NCBI RefSeq assembly: GCF_005239225.2
Contig: NC_133293.1
Coordinates: forward strand, 4,712,001 to 4,776,000
From: Populus alba
Taxonomy: Eukaryota > Streptophyta > Magnoliopsida > Malpighiales > Salicaceae
Length of the DNA stretch: 64,000 nucleotides
Direction: 5' to 3'
Below, in pieces: positions 1-11,832 of this stretch. A program made the translations under genes and the position numbers. Under the pieces are notes generated by a model. The model had not been told where the DNA came from. It was given only the letters and a program-made list of their open reading frames with translations, and did no database searches. The first letter of the stretch is position 1. The number at the start of each line of letters is the position of its first letter.

Positions 1-674
1 TGGAGCCAATAGAGAAGCTTGCTGACATTTCTTGAAAGAAAAAACCATTGAGCATATGGTAGAATAGGAACATCTGAACTTGTCCATGTCCGAGTTAGCT
101 TCCTCTGGACTCCCCAGTTCCCAGAGATTTCTGCATCAGGATTCTTCCTTATTTCTCTGGTATGCAGACTCTGCTTGTGAACCCGTGTTATTGGCCTAAA
201 AAGTGCTTTCACAGTTTCAATAATGAAGTGGGAGCTGGATCTCAATGCCCGGAAACTGTTAATCCCAGCATCAGTAATTGACCACGTGGCTTGGTGTTGC
301 CATTCAAGCTCATGGCTCCTGCTGTAAATTCGAGTCCCTTCAATCAACAGAATAATGGTGATAAACCAGAAATCTGTTTTATCCAAAGTAATCGCAAACC
401 CTCCGAGAAGAACAACAGTTGCCCAGATGAACCCGAGGGTTCCCAGGCAAGTAGCTGCCTTCTCAAAAATGGCAAGGCGAAGAGCAAAGAGTGTGAGTTT
501 CTTCTCCGGTGCAGGTAATGTTGGAGAAACAGAATTTCCAGTGCTACTGTCTCTCTTTCCTATATCACTCTGAGGCTCAAAAATGGTTGCAGAGCCATAG
601 GTTTCGCTAAGCCTGCGAAGCTCGTCAACCGGAAAACGAATGCTGCCATCTTCTTCCGATACGCCACGATCCAT
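1..674 (-). CDS. Plant membrane protein of unknown function, N-terminal part
   Basis: The minus strand is open from an ATG at 674-672 to the window edge (about 224 codons), so the 3' end lies outside. This ATG is the first in frame after an upstream stop. The N-terminus is acidic and disordered-looking (residues 1-60). Two hydrophobic stretches follow, about residues 75-97 and 101-113, the second beginning DFWFITIILLIEGTRIYSRS. A conserved-looking stretch then includes HELEWQHQATW and SFRALRSSSHF. I recognise this as the N-terminus of a plant-specific family usually annotated as uncharacterised or ARM-repeat-like membrane protein; that family memory is not verified here. No intron is evident in the visible part. 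No biochemical role can be assigned. Confidence 0.75.
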   Translation of the reverse strand, partial: MDRGVSEEDGSIRFPVDELRRLSETYGSATIFEPQSDIGKRDSSTGNSVSPTLPAPEKKLTLFALRLAIFEKAATCLGTLGFIWATVVLLGGFAITLDKTDFWFITIILLIEGTRIYSRSHELEWQHQATWSITDAGINSFRALRSSSHFIIETVKALFRPITRVHKQSLHTREIRKNPDAEISGNWGVQRKLTRTWTSSDVPILPYAQWFFLSRNVSKLLYWL

Positions 675-864
675 ACTCACCGGATTAGACCAACCTTCAG
701 TTGTGCAAAACTTGCCTTTGGAAATGCTAGAGTGGCTTGATTCTTGGACTATGGTGTTTGTGCAAGAAAAAAAAGAGAAACTAGGATTATAAAACGAAGA
801 GAAAAACTAGCTTAGGGAGCACGTTTAATTTGTGAAAATGTAGAGAAACGTTAGAAGTTGCTCT

Positions 865-873
865 CTATTTATG
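865..873 (-). promoter_or_regulatory. TATA-like box of the gene at 1-674
   Basis: On the minus strand CATAAATAG lies about 190 bp before the ATG at 674. That would leave a 5' UTR of roughly 160 nt if transcription starts about 30 bp downstream. The position is plausible, but nothing else supports it. Confidence 0.4.
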
Positions 874-2783
874 CAGTTTTTCCTAGGAAGTTTTGCTCAG
901 CTATAAAACTTTGCCGGCAAGGGTTGTCCACTCTACTATCCCTCTCTCTGGTCATGTGATGGCTTATTAAAGTCGGTTGTCTCTCACCAATAAGTCTCCT
1001 CATGGGCCATCTAAACCAGCCGAAAGCTTCTTTTTCTCGCAAGCAAAACTAGAAAGTTAACAAACCCTTTATAAAGCTGGAGAAGTTGCTTGCACTTTTC
1101 CATGTCCTTTGCTCTTACAATATTTTACGGTTCAATCTGTTTTGTTTTCCTGTTCTTGGGGGTACAAGAACAGGACCATTGAGCGTGCTCTGGAATGCAT
1201 CCAAGTAGCCTTTGATTAATCCTGTTTTTGTTCATGGGAACACGCAGGAATAATTGCCAACTCCAGATTCCCGAGACGATTCCTGTTTGAATGATTAAGA
1301 TGATAGTGATGTACACTCCACCTTTTCATTTATTGCTTTATTATTGTTATGATTATTAACAGAACCAACCCATAATTCACAATGATTCAATGAGGATAAA
1401 TGGGGTTTTTTTCATCAAGTTGTTGTCCTTATTTCCTTTAAGAGGGAGGGACACGGTTAATTTCTTTTTCTTTTTCTTTTTCTTTTTGACTCATTCCATT
1501 TCTGGATTCTTAAATTTGATGACTTAGTCAAGGTCTTTACTAGTGTGAATTTAGCAATTTGGCTGGTTATCCATGGCTTGCAGAAATAGATATACAGAAG
1601 GACTCTTCTCTTGTGTCAAGGCAAAGGCTCCTTTCAATGGGATGGGACCCACATTCCTCCTTATCCCTTAAACTACACGAACAGCTCGGCTTTGATGGAG
1701 ACCTTGCTTTTGTCAGACCATAATTAATAAGGCATAAGCTAGGTTGGTTTGTAAATTGTAATGAACCGGATTGACGTCTCCCACACCATTCAGGAGCCTT
1801 GGCTTCCACTTGACGACGGTGCAAGATAGTCACTTTGCTTTGCGCGTGGTCTTCATTAGTATGGATACTTGACGGGGGAAACCAGTTCAAATCTTCGCCG
1901 GAATAGAAAACGGAAGATTGGGACAAGCAAAGTCTCAGGTAGGCCTGTGCAAAACAAAATTTTCAATAAATAAATAAACAGAGAGAGAGAACCAACAATA
2001 GTAGAGTGACTACCAATCGCTATTTCTTTCAACATCCAGCTTCCAATTCTTTTGTATTTTCCAATGGATTCTTCTTCGAAGAAATAGAGTTGATCCTTCA
2101 AACATCAAAATGCTTCTGCGAAGGAATAAGTCAGATTCAACTTAGCTGAGAGCTCCATCATCAGCTCACTGGGAATTCCAGCAATGGTCAATAGATCATT
2201 CCAACTACTTGAAATTTGAAGACGACATGCTGAATAGAAATGCTATCAAATTTAAGAGATTGAAATGGACACAACAACACTCCAGAAACAAGCAACTATA
2301 ATAATCCAAGACCTTAAACAATCTTTATCCCCACTTGGATTGATCATGGTAAAACTCAATTTCTACAAGAGATCTTCAACAAAAAAAGAGTGTAAAAGTG
2401 GCATCAATGAACTTGAGGAGGAGGTTCCTTCTTGATGTACCGACATAAACTTTGAAATGTTAAAATAAGATTGTCCTATTCCTATGTTCTCCTCTCCCAT
2501 TATTGCTCTATCCAACTACGCCTAAACCACAAACTAAGATGGGCTCCATTACACTTACACAGATCCATCCCCACCACCACTAGGTTGCTTCTCACAGATG
2601 GCAAACTTTGCAACTTCGATTCTGAATACGTGTCCATGTGCAAGATATCTCCTGGCTGCTAATTACCAGAGCCAAGTTTCTAAAGTAACTCAGTCACCAT
2701 TTTTTTTGTACTTTTGTTGTCCCAGAAAAAAAAAACAATAGTACGAGTGGATGAAAATACAAATCATTGACAAGAAACTTCTT

Positions 2784-2955
2784 GCATGCATTTCCCATGA
2801 TAAACCACCTAATTGCAAGGCAACAAAGACCAGACTTGGTTCAGGCATAGAGGAAGTTAGCAAAGGTAAGCATGCATTTCCCATGATAAACCACCTAATT
2901 GCAAGGCAACAAAGACCAGATTTGGTTCAGGCATAGAGGAAGTTAGCAAAGGTAA
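2784..2955. repeat. 86-bp tandem duplication
   Basis: Two adjacent 86-bp copies, 2784-2869 and 2870-2955, both starting GCATGCATTTCCCATGATAA. They differ by a single visible substitution (acttgg versus atttgg), so the duplication is recent. Confidence 0.95.
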
Positions 2956-3787
2956 GTAACAGAATCCAAACAGAGAATTTCTTTGGAAAAATGGGTCTTT
3001 TCTTCCAGATTTATGAAACAAATTCAGAAACAATATCTGACTTCTGGTAGGTTAGTTACATCTTGGCTATGCAATTCTGTTTCACTTTTAACAAAATGCA
3101 ATAAAAACTTAAGGACTAACAATTGTCTGATTGAAAAAAGAGTTTGTCAAAGAACACAGGTTTCTCCATGGCATTTCTTCTCATTGTATAAAGTTTGTGG
3201 TGCAAAGAAAACCAATTATCAGTTAGATGACCACTTCACTAAACTTTATCAGAATAACAGGTTGATCGAGTTTCACTAGAATCATTACAGTTAAAAACAT
3301 TTCACTGAACAGTTGATCAATCCGCCACCTGCACAACCAATGACCTATCTTCTGGTATGCAACATTCAATGAGTTATAAGAATAGAGCATACAAAAAACA
3401 AAAAAAAAAACCTTCACAGATATAAGATGGCATTTCAGATCATCACGTCATATAACTCACAATGATAACTTTCAAATGCACACATTCTTTGAATTTCCGT
3501 TTTAACTTCTGTTATGCAACATTTAATCTGTTATGTGAGAAGTCAAAAGGAAAAAATAACTTCACAGAATTAAAATAATGCCTCTAAAAAAATGGCAAAA
3601 ATGACAGGTGCTTGCCTGTTCCAAATGTACAAGGAGAGGTGATTGATATCTTATTGCAGAAAGTTCTTTCTGGTTACATAAAAGCACTAAAAATGAATGT
3701 GATTGTCCATGAAATAAAGGATGTGACCCATCCTTAACCAAACCAAAGCAAAATGCTTAGAAAGGCTTGCTGTTGTAAGACATAGGG

Positions 3788-4039
3788 ACTCAAAGACTCA
3801 AGTGTGCAGTTATAAGACATCAGGATAGTCGTTACAGTTGCAATAAGAATGAGCTTAAAGATAACAGGAAAGAGAAATAAATAAAGCTGCCAGATTCGGA
3901 CACCAACCTATGTACTCAAAGACTCAAGTGTGCAGTTACAAGACATCAGGATAGTCGTTACAGTTGCAATAGGAATGAACCTACAGATAACAGGAAAGAG
4001 AAATAAATAAAGCTGCCAGATTCGGACATCAACCTATGT
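3788..4039. repeat. 126-bp tandem duplication
   Basis: Two adjacent 126-bp copies, 3788-3913 and 3914-4039, both starting ACTCAAAGACTCAAGTGTGC, with only a few substitutions between them. It sits about 600 bp beyond the stop of the guanylate kinase gene. Confidence 0.95.
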
Positions 4040-4621
4040 ACACATATGGAGATAGTACAAAAATTTAACTATAGAACAAGAATCTGCAAAACATTGTAAT
4101 CTCTTCTAAACTGTAATCCAAATACACTCCTCTCTCTCGAACAATCAATTCAACTATTATGGAGCATTTTATGCAATACAATGCAGTTGCTATATTACAC
4201 TGCCTCTTTTCCAATATAATAGACTCATCCATCCATCACCTATCTGCATACTCATAGCTGAACTCCTAGTTTGGGAACAAGGCTTTCTTGAGTTTGAGTG
4301 TATAATGAACAATTTAGTCTAGTTCCTAAGACAAGTCAATTAAAGTTGGGTCACTCCTACGCCTGGTTAGATGCACAGTGGACCTCTGTCAGTGTTTTAT
4401 CGCATAACAAAGTAGAAAACCAACAAGATCATAAATTGAACATAACGAACTTTATCCAGTGCTGAACTTCTAACCTACGTTCAGATTCTCATGCCTTAAA
4501 ATCCATAATTAAAACCTTCAAATGCAATCATATTATTCAATTCCACAAAAATAAAAACTTAGAAAAGCATAACCACTGAAAGCACTGCCCATACCTCAAA
4601 AACAATACTTTGAGCCCTCAA

Positions 4622-5578
4622 CTAAATCACAGCCCTCCTTTGCTGGACCTTGGCCTTCTCAGCATCAATGATAGATTCCACCAGCTTAACTGCATTATCC
4701 AACTTCCCTTCACCATTCACAACCACATAATCAAAATCCCTAACATGTTTCACCTCCTCTCTCGCAGTCGCAATCCTCACAAGCAAAGCCTCGCTAGTCT
4801 CAGTCTTCCTATCAATCAACCTCTCCACAAGTTCCAACTCACTCTCCGCCACTAAATATATAAAGACAGCAGAAGTCCCCAAAATCTTCCTCAAAGTCTC
4901 AGCCCCTTGTACATCAACTCTTAAAACTATGTCATGCCCTTTTGCCATAAACTCCCTGATTTGCCTTTTTGGTATCCCTTTATAATCACCATAGAGAAGT
5001 GCATATTCTAACAATTCATTTCTCTCTACCATTGATAAAAATTCTTCCTCTGACACAAAGTAATAATCTTTACCATCAACCTCACCTTCTCTCGTTGGCC
5101 TACTAGTTGCAGTCACAACAAAATGCAAACTTTCTCTAACTTGTCTCAATTTCTTGATAACAGCATCTTTACCAACCCCACTTGGACCACTTATCACAAT
5201 GATTAAAGGGTTTGGAGGGGGGCAAATTGGGCTAGTACTAAAAGAAGAACCCATCGAGAACTCAAGGGCACGTAGCATTTCAGGCTTCGAGGCTTTATCA
5301 GGAGGTGGAATAGTGAATTTAGGCTTCTGGCTATCGCTCATTTTGGTGTAAGAAGCAAAGAATCTTGGTGGGGTTGAAGTGAAACGTTCAGTGATAGAAG
5401 TGGGTTTGCTGTGATTTATGATAAGAGAGGTATATTGGTGGTGAAAGATCGGAGAAGAGAGAGTTGGGCTCGAGCGAGCGAGAGAGAAATAGAGTCTGCG
5501 AAACACGAGGGGATTACGGGTTTTGTACGTGGAGAAAGGAAGGAGAAGGGCAAAGTGGAGCTTGGATTTAGAATCCAA
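4622..5578 (-). CDS. Guanylate kinase, organelle-targeted type, single exon
   Basis: A 318-residue protein from one uninterrupted frame. It is expected to phosphorylate GMP to GDP with ATP. The P-loop GPSGVGKD is at about residues 131-138. The GMP-binding part includes [18 protein letters not shown] and ends of the YGDYKG type, followed by [12 protein letters not shown] and the lid region with RLIDRKTE. The last P-loop position is Asp instead of the usual Ser/Thr, which I associate with the plant plastid/mitochondrial guanylate kinase group (rice V2 type). Residues 1-79 are rich in Ser, Arg and hydrophobic residues with few acidic ones, as expected of a transit peptide. A second Met (residue 80, codon starting at 5341) precedes the conserved part and could give a form without the presequence. 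The stop is TAG at 4622-4624. Confidence 0.9.
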   Translation of the reverse strand: MDSKSKLHFALLLPFSTYKTRNPLVFRRLYFSLARSSPTLSSPIFHHQYTSLIINHSKPTSITERFTSTPPRFFASYTKMSDSQKPKFTIPPPDKASKPEMLRALEFSMGSSFSTSPICPPPNPLIIVISGPSGVGKDAVIKKLRQVRESLHFVVTATSRPTREGEVDGKDYYFVSEEEFLSMVERNELLEYALLYGDYKGIPKRQIREFMAKGHDIVLRVDVQGAETLRKILGTSAVFIYLVAESELELVERLIDRKTETSEALLVRIATAREEVKHVRDFDYVVVNGEGKLDNAVKLVESIIDAEKAKVQQRRAVI

Positions 5579-5599
5579 ATTTTTATTTGTAATATTTGT

Positions 5600-5815
5600 T
5601 ATTGTGTTTTAAAAATATTTTTAAAATAATTTAAAAAAATATTTTATTTTTTTATTTTTTATTATTTTATATTTTAAATTAATAATTTTTTATATTTTTA
5701 AATTTTTTTGATGTTTTAATATTAAAAATAATTTTAAAAAATAAAATATTATTTTAATATATTTTTAAATAAAAAATATTTTAAAAGATAACTGTAATTA
5801 TATTTTTAAATATAT
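5600..5815 (+). mobile_element. AT-rich dispersed element, copy 1
   Basis: First of six related AT-rich segments in the window. Shared blocks are a TTTGTTxTTGxGTTTTAAAAA-like start, a central TTTGATG/GTTGATG block, then ATTATTTTAATATATTTTTA and a run like AAATAAAAAATATTTT. It has no coding capacity and lies immediately upstream of the guanylate kinase start. Confidence 0.55.
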
Positions 5816-6179
5816 CTTAAATAATATTAGTTTGGGCCTCGGGGTTTATGTTACAGTTGAGGTAATTTTTTGTGTTTTATTTATGAAAAAAAAATTATTC
5901 TACTCTACTTGAATTCTCGGATGAACATTGGTACTCGTTTTTTTTATATTTATATTTTATATGTTATTTATTGTGTATGTATATATCATGTTAAGTTGGG
6001 GTTGAATTTCAAGTCAACAATATCTATTATATTATATATATTGTGTATGAAATAAGATTGTAATATATATTAAAAGAGTCAGTGTTTTACTATGAAATCA
6101 GTAAAACACTGATGTTTAATATGTTTTTTTTTAGTTGTTTTTTTTTTTTGCCTTTCGGGATTGTTTTTTTTGCTTCTTT

Positions 6180-7225
6180 CTTTTAATAAATTTTTTTTAT
6201 TTAATTTAGTTTATTAATGTTAATTTTTTTTATTTAGTTGTCAGACTTTTATTACATTTTTTAGGTTTAATGGGTTAACTTGATTTGAGTTAAACCATAA
6301 ATTTATTTTTTTTGCTTTTTTTTTTTTAATTTTTTGTTTGTTTAGTTTAGTTTGTTCAATATTAAATTTCTTTCTATTTAGTTATTAGACTTTCATGACA
6401 TATATCCTGAGTTTCACGAGTGAACCCAATTAATTATAGGTTGACCCGTCAATTTTATTTTATTTTTCATAAATTTTTTTTGTTTAATTTAGTTTGTTAA
6501 TGTTAATTTTTTTTATTTATTTAGTTATCAAACTTTTATGACACAGAACCTAAGTTTAACAGGTTAACATGATTTGACGAGTTAACTCAGATTTCTTTTC
6601 TTTTTTTTTAATTAATTTTTTTGTTTAGTTCAGTTTTTTAATGTTTAATTTTTTTTATTTAGTTACCAGATATTTATGACACGGATCCGGGTTTAACGGG
6701 TTAACCTGGTTTGACAAGTTAACTTGAATTTTTTTTTTTTGCTTTTTTTTTTTAATTATTTTTCTTTTGTTGAGTTTAGTTTGTTAATGTTAAATTTCTT
6801 TCTATTTAGTTTTTTTTTTTTTTTTTTTACTTCTTAGAGGTTTTTTTTCTTTTTAATTAATTTAGTTTATTAATATTAAATTTTTTTCTATGTAGTTATC
6901 AGTTGATGCCTTTCAGTTTTTTATTTTATGCATTTGACTATGGACTGCACAGTACAGTCTACAGTGAAAAGGCTGATGCCTTTTGTTTTTGTTTTTTTTT
7001 TGTTTTTAATTAATTTTTTCATTTAATTTAAACTATTAATGTTAAATTTTTTTTCTATTTAGTTATCAAACTTTCATGACACAGATTCCGGGTTTGATGA
7101 GTTAACCTATTTTGACGAGTTAGCCTAGTTAATTCTAGGTTAACCTATTAATTTGTTTTTTCCTATTTAGTTATCAAACTTTTATGACGTGAATCTAAGG
7201 TTTGACGGGTTAACCCTTTTTTTTT
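6180..7225 (+). repeat. Degenerate tandem array, about 140-bp unit
   Basis: At least six diverged units recur with phrases such as TTTAGTTATCAAACTTTTATGA and GGTTAACCTG-like blocks, at about 6236, 6379, 6522, 6661, 7060 and 7169. Each is followed by long T runs. It is satellite-like, with no open frame of interest. Confidence 0.7.
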
Positions 7226-7589
7226 TAAGCACCATAAAACTTTTTTCTCTTGCCACCATCGTTTCATCATCTTCATCCTTGTCATCTTCTTCCTTCTTCC
7301 ACTTTTCTACATTTACCAATATCATTTCTCTAATTTTTTTAACCTTAATATCAACCTATAGTAAATACTAGATCATTGGCATGCATGATCAATTTATTTT
7401 AACTTTAAAAAAAAATATTCAAGCGTTGCTAATTTTTTTTTCTAATTGAAAAAAAAGTTGGAACCATGTGGAGGTTGATCTGATGTGACTCAATTGATTT
7501 AACGGGTCTGAAAGCAACTGAAATGGCCAATAAAAATATATTTTAACTAAAAAAGTTAAAAATGACATTATTTTTAAAAAATATTGAGA

Positions 7590-8480
7590 AGACAACTTAT
7601 TGAATCGCCTCGAGTTATCTTGGGTTAATCTGTCAAATTCACAACTTGGATCATGATAACCTCATATAAAGAAAATCAAAAAATTATAAAACTCAATTTC
7701 CAACAATTCAATGTTGTAGAATGAAATTAAGAAAAAAAAATGAATTAAAAAAAATGTTAAAAAATAAAAACTTAATTTAACTTACCAATCCATGACTTAA
7801 GTCATGGGACCAACATTACCCCATAAAAATAAAGTTAAAATAAATTATGAAACTCAGTTTCTAATCAATCCAATGTTGAATAATGAAATTAAAAAAAAAT
7901 CAATTAAGAAAAGATATAAAAATATAACTCGAGTCAACTTGGGTTAACTCATCAAACCCATAATCTGAATCTTGAGACTAGATAACCTCATAGAAAGCAT
8001 ATCGAGTAAACAACTTGGGTTAACTCATTAGATCCGCAACTCAGGTCATAAAAATGGGATGACCTCATATAAAACAAATCAAATAAATTATAAAGAATAA
8101 TTCAAAGTTCAACCCCTAATTGAAGAATTAAATTTTAAAAAAAATTAATCTAAAAAAAAAAACAAAAAAAACAACTCAAGTAAACTAAGATAACCTGTAA
8201 ATCTCATATTTTGAGTTATGAGACTGGGATAGCCTCATAAAAAGTAAACTCATGAAACTTAATTCATAGTTAACATACTGTTGAATGATAAAATTGAAAA
8301 TAAATACCAATTAAAAAAGAAAGAAAGAAAACCTGAGTCAATTGGGTTAACTCGCTAAATCTACAAGACAAGTGATAAGACTATGATAATTACATAGAAA
8401 ACATGCTACAACAAATCATGAAATTCAATATTTAATAAATCATTAGTGAAGGATAAAATAAAAAATATAGATCTAAAAAG
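7590..8480 (+). repeat. Second degenerate tandem array with GGGTTAACTC motifs
   Basis: Six diverged units contain CAACTTGGGTTAACTCAT-like blocks followed by a GATAACCTCATAxAAA block and AAxTCAATxTxxAAT. They are centred near 7610, 7770, 7930, 8015, 8175 and 8335. The same family recurs at 37.1-37.5 and 38.7-39.1 kb. Confidence 0.7.
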
Positions 8481-9641
8481 AAAAAAAAATTTCAATAAAT
8501 AGTGTTATGTAAGGTAATAGATAGTAAAAGCACTACCCTTTTTAGTTTTTGTTAATAAATAAACACTTAGATATCATATCGATCAAATTATTCCTCTTAC
8601 CATGAACACAATATGAATCATTTTCTTCTCATTGCCATTGTTTTCACATTTGCAATTTTGTTGTTCATCACAAAATAATCAACATTCACTTTACTTCATA
8701 ATAACAAATAATCATAGTATTGCCACTAGTATTATCATGAAAACTGTATAAACACTAAATTTTTGAGCTCTTCTTCTTCGTACTACCGCAAGTGTTGTCA
8801 CCATTTTGACATGTTTCTTCTTCATAATAACAAAACCAATAATCATAAAAACATATACCTCCATCTTCGTTGTAACATTATCAACATGTCTTCATTTGCA
8901 TCAAATATCAATAATACACAAGGTAGCAGCTAGGTGGACTAGAGTTTAAGAATATAAAGTGTAAGAAATATGAGGAAAAAAAAACTATAGGATATTAGAA
9001 ATAAAAATAGTAAAAATAAGTTATTCTATATATGAGATGACAGATAATGTAATAATATTTTCATTGATTAGTATAAACCTATTAGTAAAATCAAAATCAC
9101 TGCTGAAGGAGGTGTTAATGATGTTGAGCCAATGCTACATAAAATGAAGAAAATAAATGATGAATTAAATAGAGTTTGAATTAAGAATCATAATATAAAG
9201 GCTAGATTTACAAAAGTTAAGTACATGTTGGTAGCAAATTTAATATGTGTAGTGTTATTGTATCTAACTATTATATTGTTCATGTTTAACAAATGAAAAA
9301 TGACATCAAACAAATGTATGAGATTTAAATGAACTAGGTTGCTCTAAAATAAACATCATTAGAAAAATAAAGTGTTTATCTAAATCATCCACTTAATACT
9401 ACATAATTAAGTTCTTATGTAAAAGCAAAAGTAATTATCCAAATAGTCAACATAACAATACATCATTAAATTGGTAAGCAAACTAAAGTGTTTATCTAAA
9501 ATAAACATCACTAATAAAACATCATTAACACCAATCTTCATTTCTCATTTAATGCAACTTGTTTGGGTTAAGTTGAGCTTAAACTCATCTTTTATAAGTA
9601 TGTGAAGAATGATAAGTGAATATCATAATTATAATTTAAAT
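8481..9641. other. AT-rich intergenic DNA, no feature seen
   Basis: No open frame, motif or clear repeat can be supported here. It may include outer, decayed parts of the MuDR-like element that follows. Confidence 0.5.
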
Positions 9642-11467
9642 TTAAAGTGAAATATTTTTTTGAGTCACTTGTTTTACACCACTATTTATATAACCTCTGA
9701 CTCCTATCCAATCTCTAAATACCATATTTATAACAAATTGGACATTAACTTGTTTATCATTTACTATCCCATATGTGGCTTCCATATTTACAATATATTG
9801 AACATTAACTTGTTCATTACAATTACTTTGGCAAGTCCTCAAGTTATGGCTAAATAATTTGCATACATTACACCTAATTATCGAAATCTTTTTTTTCTTA
9901 GGGTCCACTTTTCTTTTCTTATTATTAATCATTTTATATTCTTTTAAGGTCTACCCATAAATATTTTAAAGGATAAAGGTTAAATAATTACCTCTCCTTC
10001 GTATGGATTAATATTAGCTTCTAGTAATAAGTGGACCACCTTATTATAAGTCCTCATAAAAGTCTTAATCTTGAAGAACTAATGATAATATTAATATAAA
10101 TTCACCCTTTTAGGAGGTATATAAAAAATAATGTGTCTACATAGAATCCTTGTTAGTGTTCATGCACCACATGAGCAATGTCGTTTCTCTAATATAACTA
10201 AAAGTCTAGTATGTCCCTCGAACACTTGGTAATCATAAATAATTTTAGGAATCATTCTCAAGTTTCTTGAGTTTTTCATTGCCTTATCCAACAACTTGCT
10301 TACGTGAGGATTGATTTTAGTCTTCTAACTAGCAACTTAAGCAAACCTATCATAAAACCTAAACATCAACTTCAACCTAATCTTCTCAAGTAACATCACA
10401 ATTGACATACTTTTATACTTGTCAACCCAATTATTAAATGATTTGGACATATTATTTGTTACATTTTTAACCTTCACTTTAGTGCCAAATAAATGTCTTG
10501 TCTAGGTCTTATAATGGATGTTCTTCAACCAATCATCAACACCATTTTCAATTCATCAATATCTTACATATGGTTGCAATGGTTGAGGTATGTAAATGAT
10601 TTAGATGCACCTCAAAATCCAAGTTTAAGTTCTCATATATGGAATTTTATATATATATATATATTGACATAAATATATCTTTCACATTGTCTATGTGTTA
10701 TCTTAAGAAAAATCACTACAACACTTTTAGGTGGACTTTGTAAAATGTTTTTAATAATTACATAAACACACAAATATATAGGCTAATTGAACCTTTTGTA
10801 TATTAGATATTATGCAAAATAGCTTGTGACTTATTTTGGTTTTGATAAAGTCATACAAAACACACAACAATCATCTCCAAATGTCATTATTTTGAGCATC
10901 TACAACAACATATGTAATTGAAATAATCTTTATATGCATCTAGACCAACTACTGCTAATAATACTTAATTCATAAGGACCCTTGAAATAGAAATCATTAA
11001 TTCCCATAAAATGTCTATAATCATTTACGAAGTCATCTTTCATGGATTTCACATAAATATAGATTGTTGAAACTTTTAAGGTAAATGAACATCAACATTA
11101 AAATTAGGGTTAAACATTTAGTAAACATCATAAATATGGATAAAATCTTTCAATAACTAAAAATATCTAATCAACTTCTTATATGATTGCCTTAAACAAA
11201 TTTTCTAGTTTTAGTTTTAGCCCTCCACGACTATATTAGATGAAGTTTTATTATAAACTTATTATTTATGGTTTCAAGAGCATCATTGAATATGTTAAGG
11301 TCAATATTAAGTAGGGGCAATAGTTTTTTAGCTATCGATGTAAAGTTAACTTCCTTGATAGTGGATGATTTAATACAACTATATTTTCCTTTCAATAACT
11401 TTATCAAAATAGTTTTGGTACCAAGTAACAAATAAGCATAAATACTACATCTACAACCATTACCCAA
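9642..11467 (-). pseudogene. Decayed MuDR-like (MULE) transposase
   Basis: Read on the minus strand, pieces appear in MULE order with many frameshifts and stops. At 11467-11231 is a MuDR-type DNA-binding region (GCRCSIYAY then LLKGKYSCIKSSTIKEV). Around 11050-10800 is the start of the transposase core, with FYFKGPYELSII and an AYKDYF/YVVVDAQN-like stretch split across frames. Around 10500-10320 is the block VTNNMSKSFNNWVDKYKS followed by MLLEKIRLKLMFRF. At 9932-9642 is a zinc knuckle, RCNVCKLFSHNLRTCQ, with CX2CX4HX4C spacing. The order, spacing and knuckle match plant Mutator-like transposases. The copy cannot encode an active enzyme. Terminal inverted repeats were not found by eye. Confidence 0.8.
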
Positions 11468-11632
11468 ACAATATGCACCTACCTATTCCTTTAATAGTTT
11501 TTTCTCTAGTTAATAATCATGCTTAACTTTATATTCCCTCAACATATCCTTGAAGTGAAACACACTACTAGATATTTGACAATCTTAAAATCTATGGACC
11601 TATTCATGATTGCTGAATTAAAGCTTTTATAA

Positions 11633-11832
11633 AGAATATGTTTGTTTTTGCATTTTAAAAATGCTTTAAAAAAATAGATTTTTTAAAAAATTTTGTTTTC
11701 TTTTGTTTTTATATCATTTTAATGTGTTGATGTCAAAATGAATTTTAAAAAAATAAAAAAAATATATTATTTTGATATATTTTCAAGTGAAAAATACTTT
11801 GAAAAACAATTGCTACCACAATACAGAATAAA
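11633..11832 (+). mobile_element. AT-rich dispersed element, copy 2
   Basis: Good copy of the family at 5600. It starts TGTTTGTTTTTGCATTTTAA, has ATCATTTTAATGTGTTGATG in the middle and ends near ACAATTGCTACCACAATAC. Confidence 0.7.

Larger units (their letters stand above)
875..4621. other. Intergenic region, no supported gene
   Basis: This stretch holds the upstream region of the first gene, a (TTTTTC)n-like microsatellite near 1463-1487, two tandem duplications (2784-2955 and 3788-4039), and the 3' flank of the guanylate kinase gene. Short open frames occur on the minus strand near 1567-2101 and possible exon-like pieces near 2100-2660, but no conserved domain or splice series ties them together. 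Confidence 0.5.

Noticed and set aside
1567..2101. Overlapping minus-strand frames of 119 and 81 codons
   Set aside because: No recognisable domain, no splice context and biased composition; probably chance frames.
2090..2660. Minus-strand stretches that read like exons (for example GIPSELMMELSAKL and GDILHMDTYSESKL)
   Set aside because: They could not be joined into a gene or matched to a family; kept only as a note.
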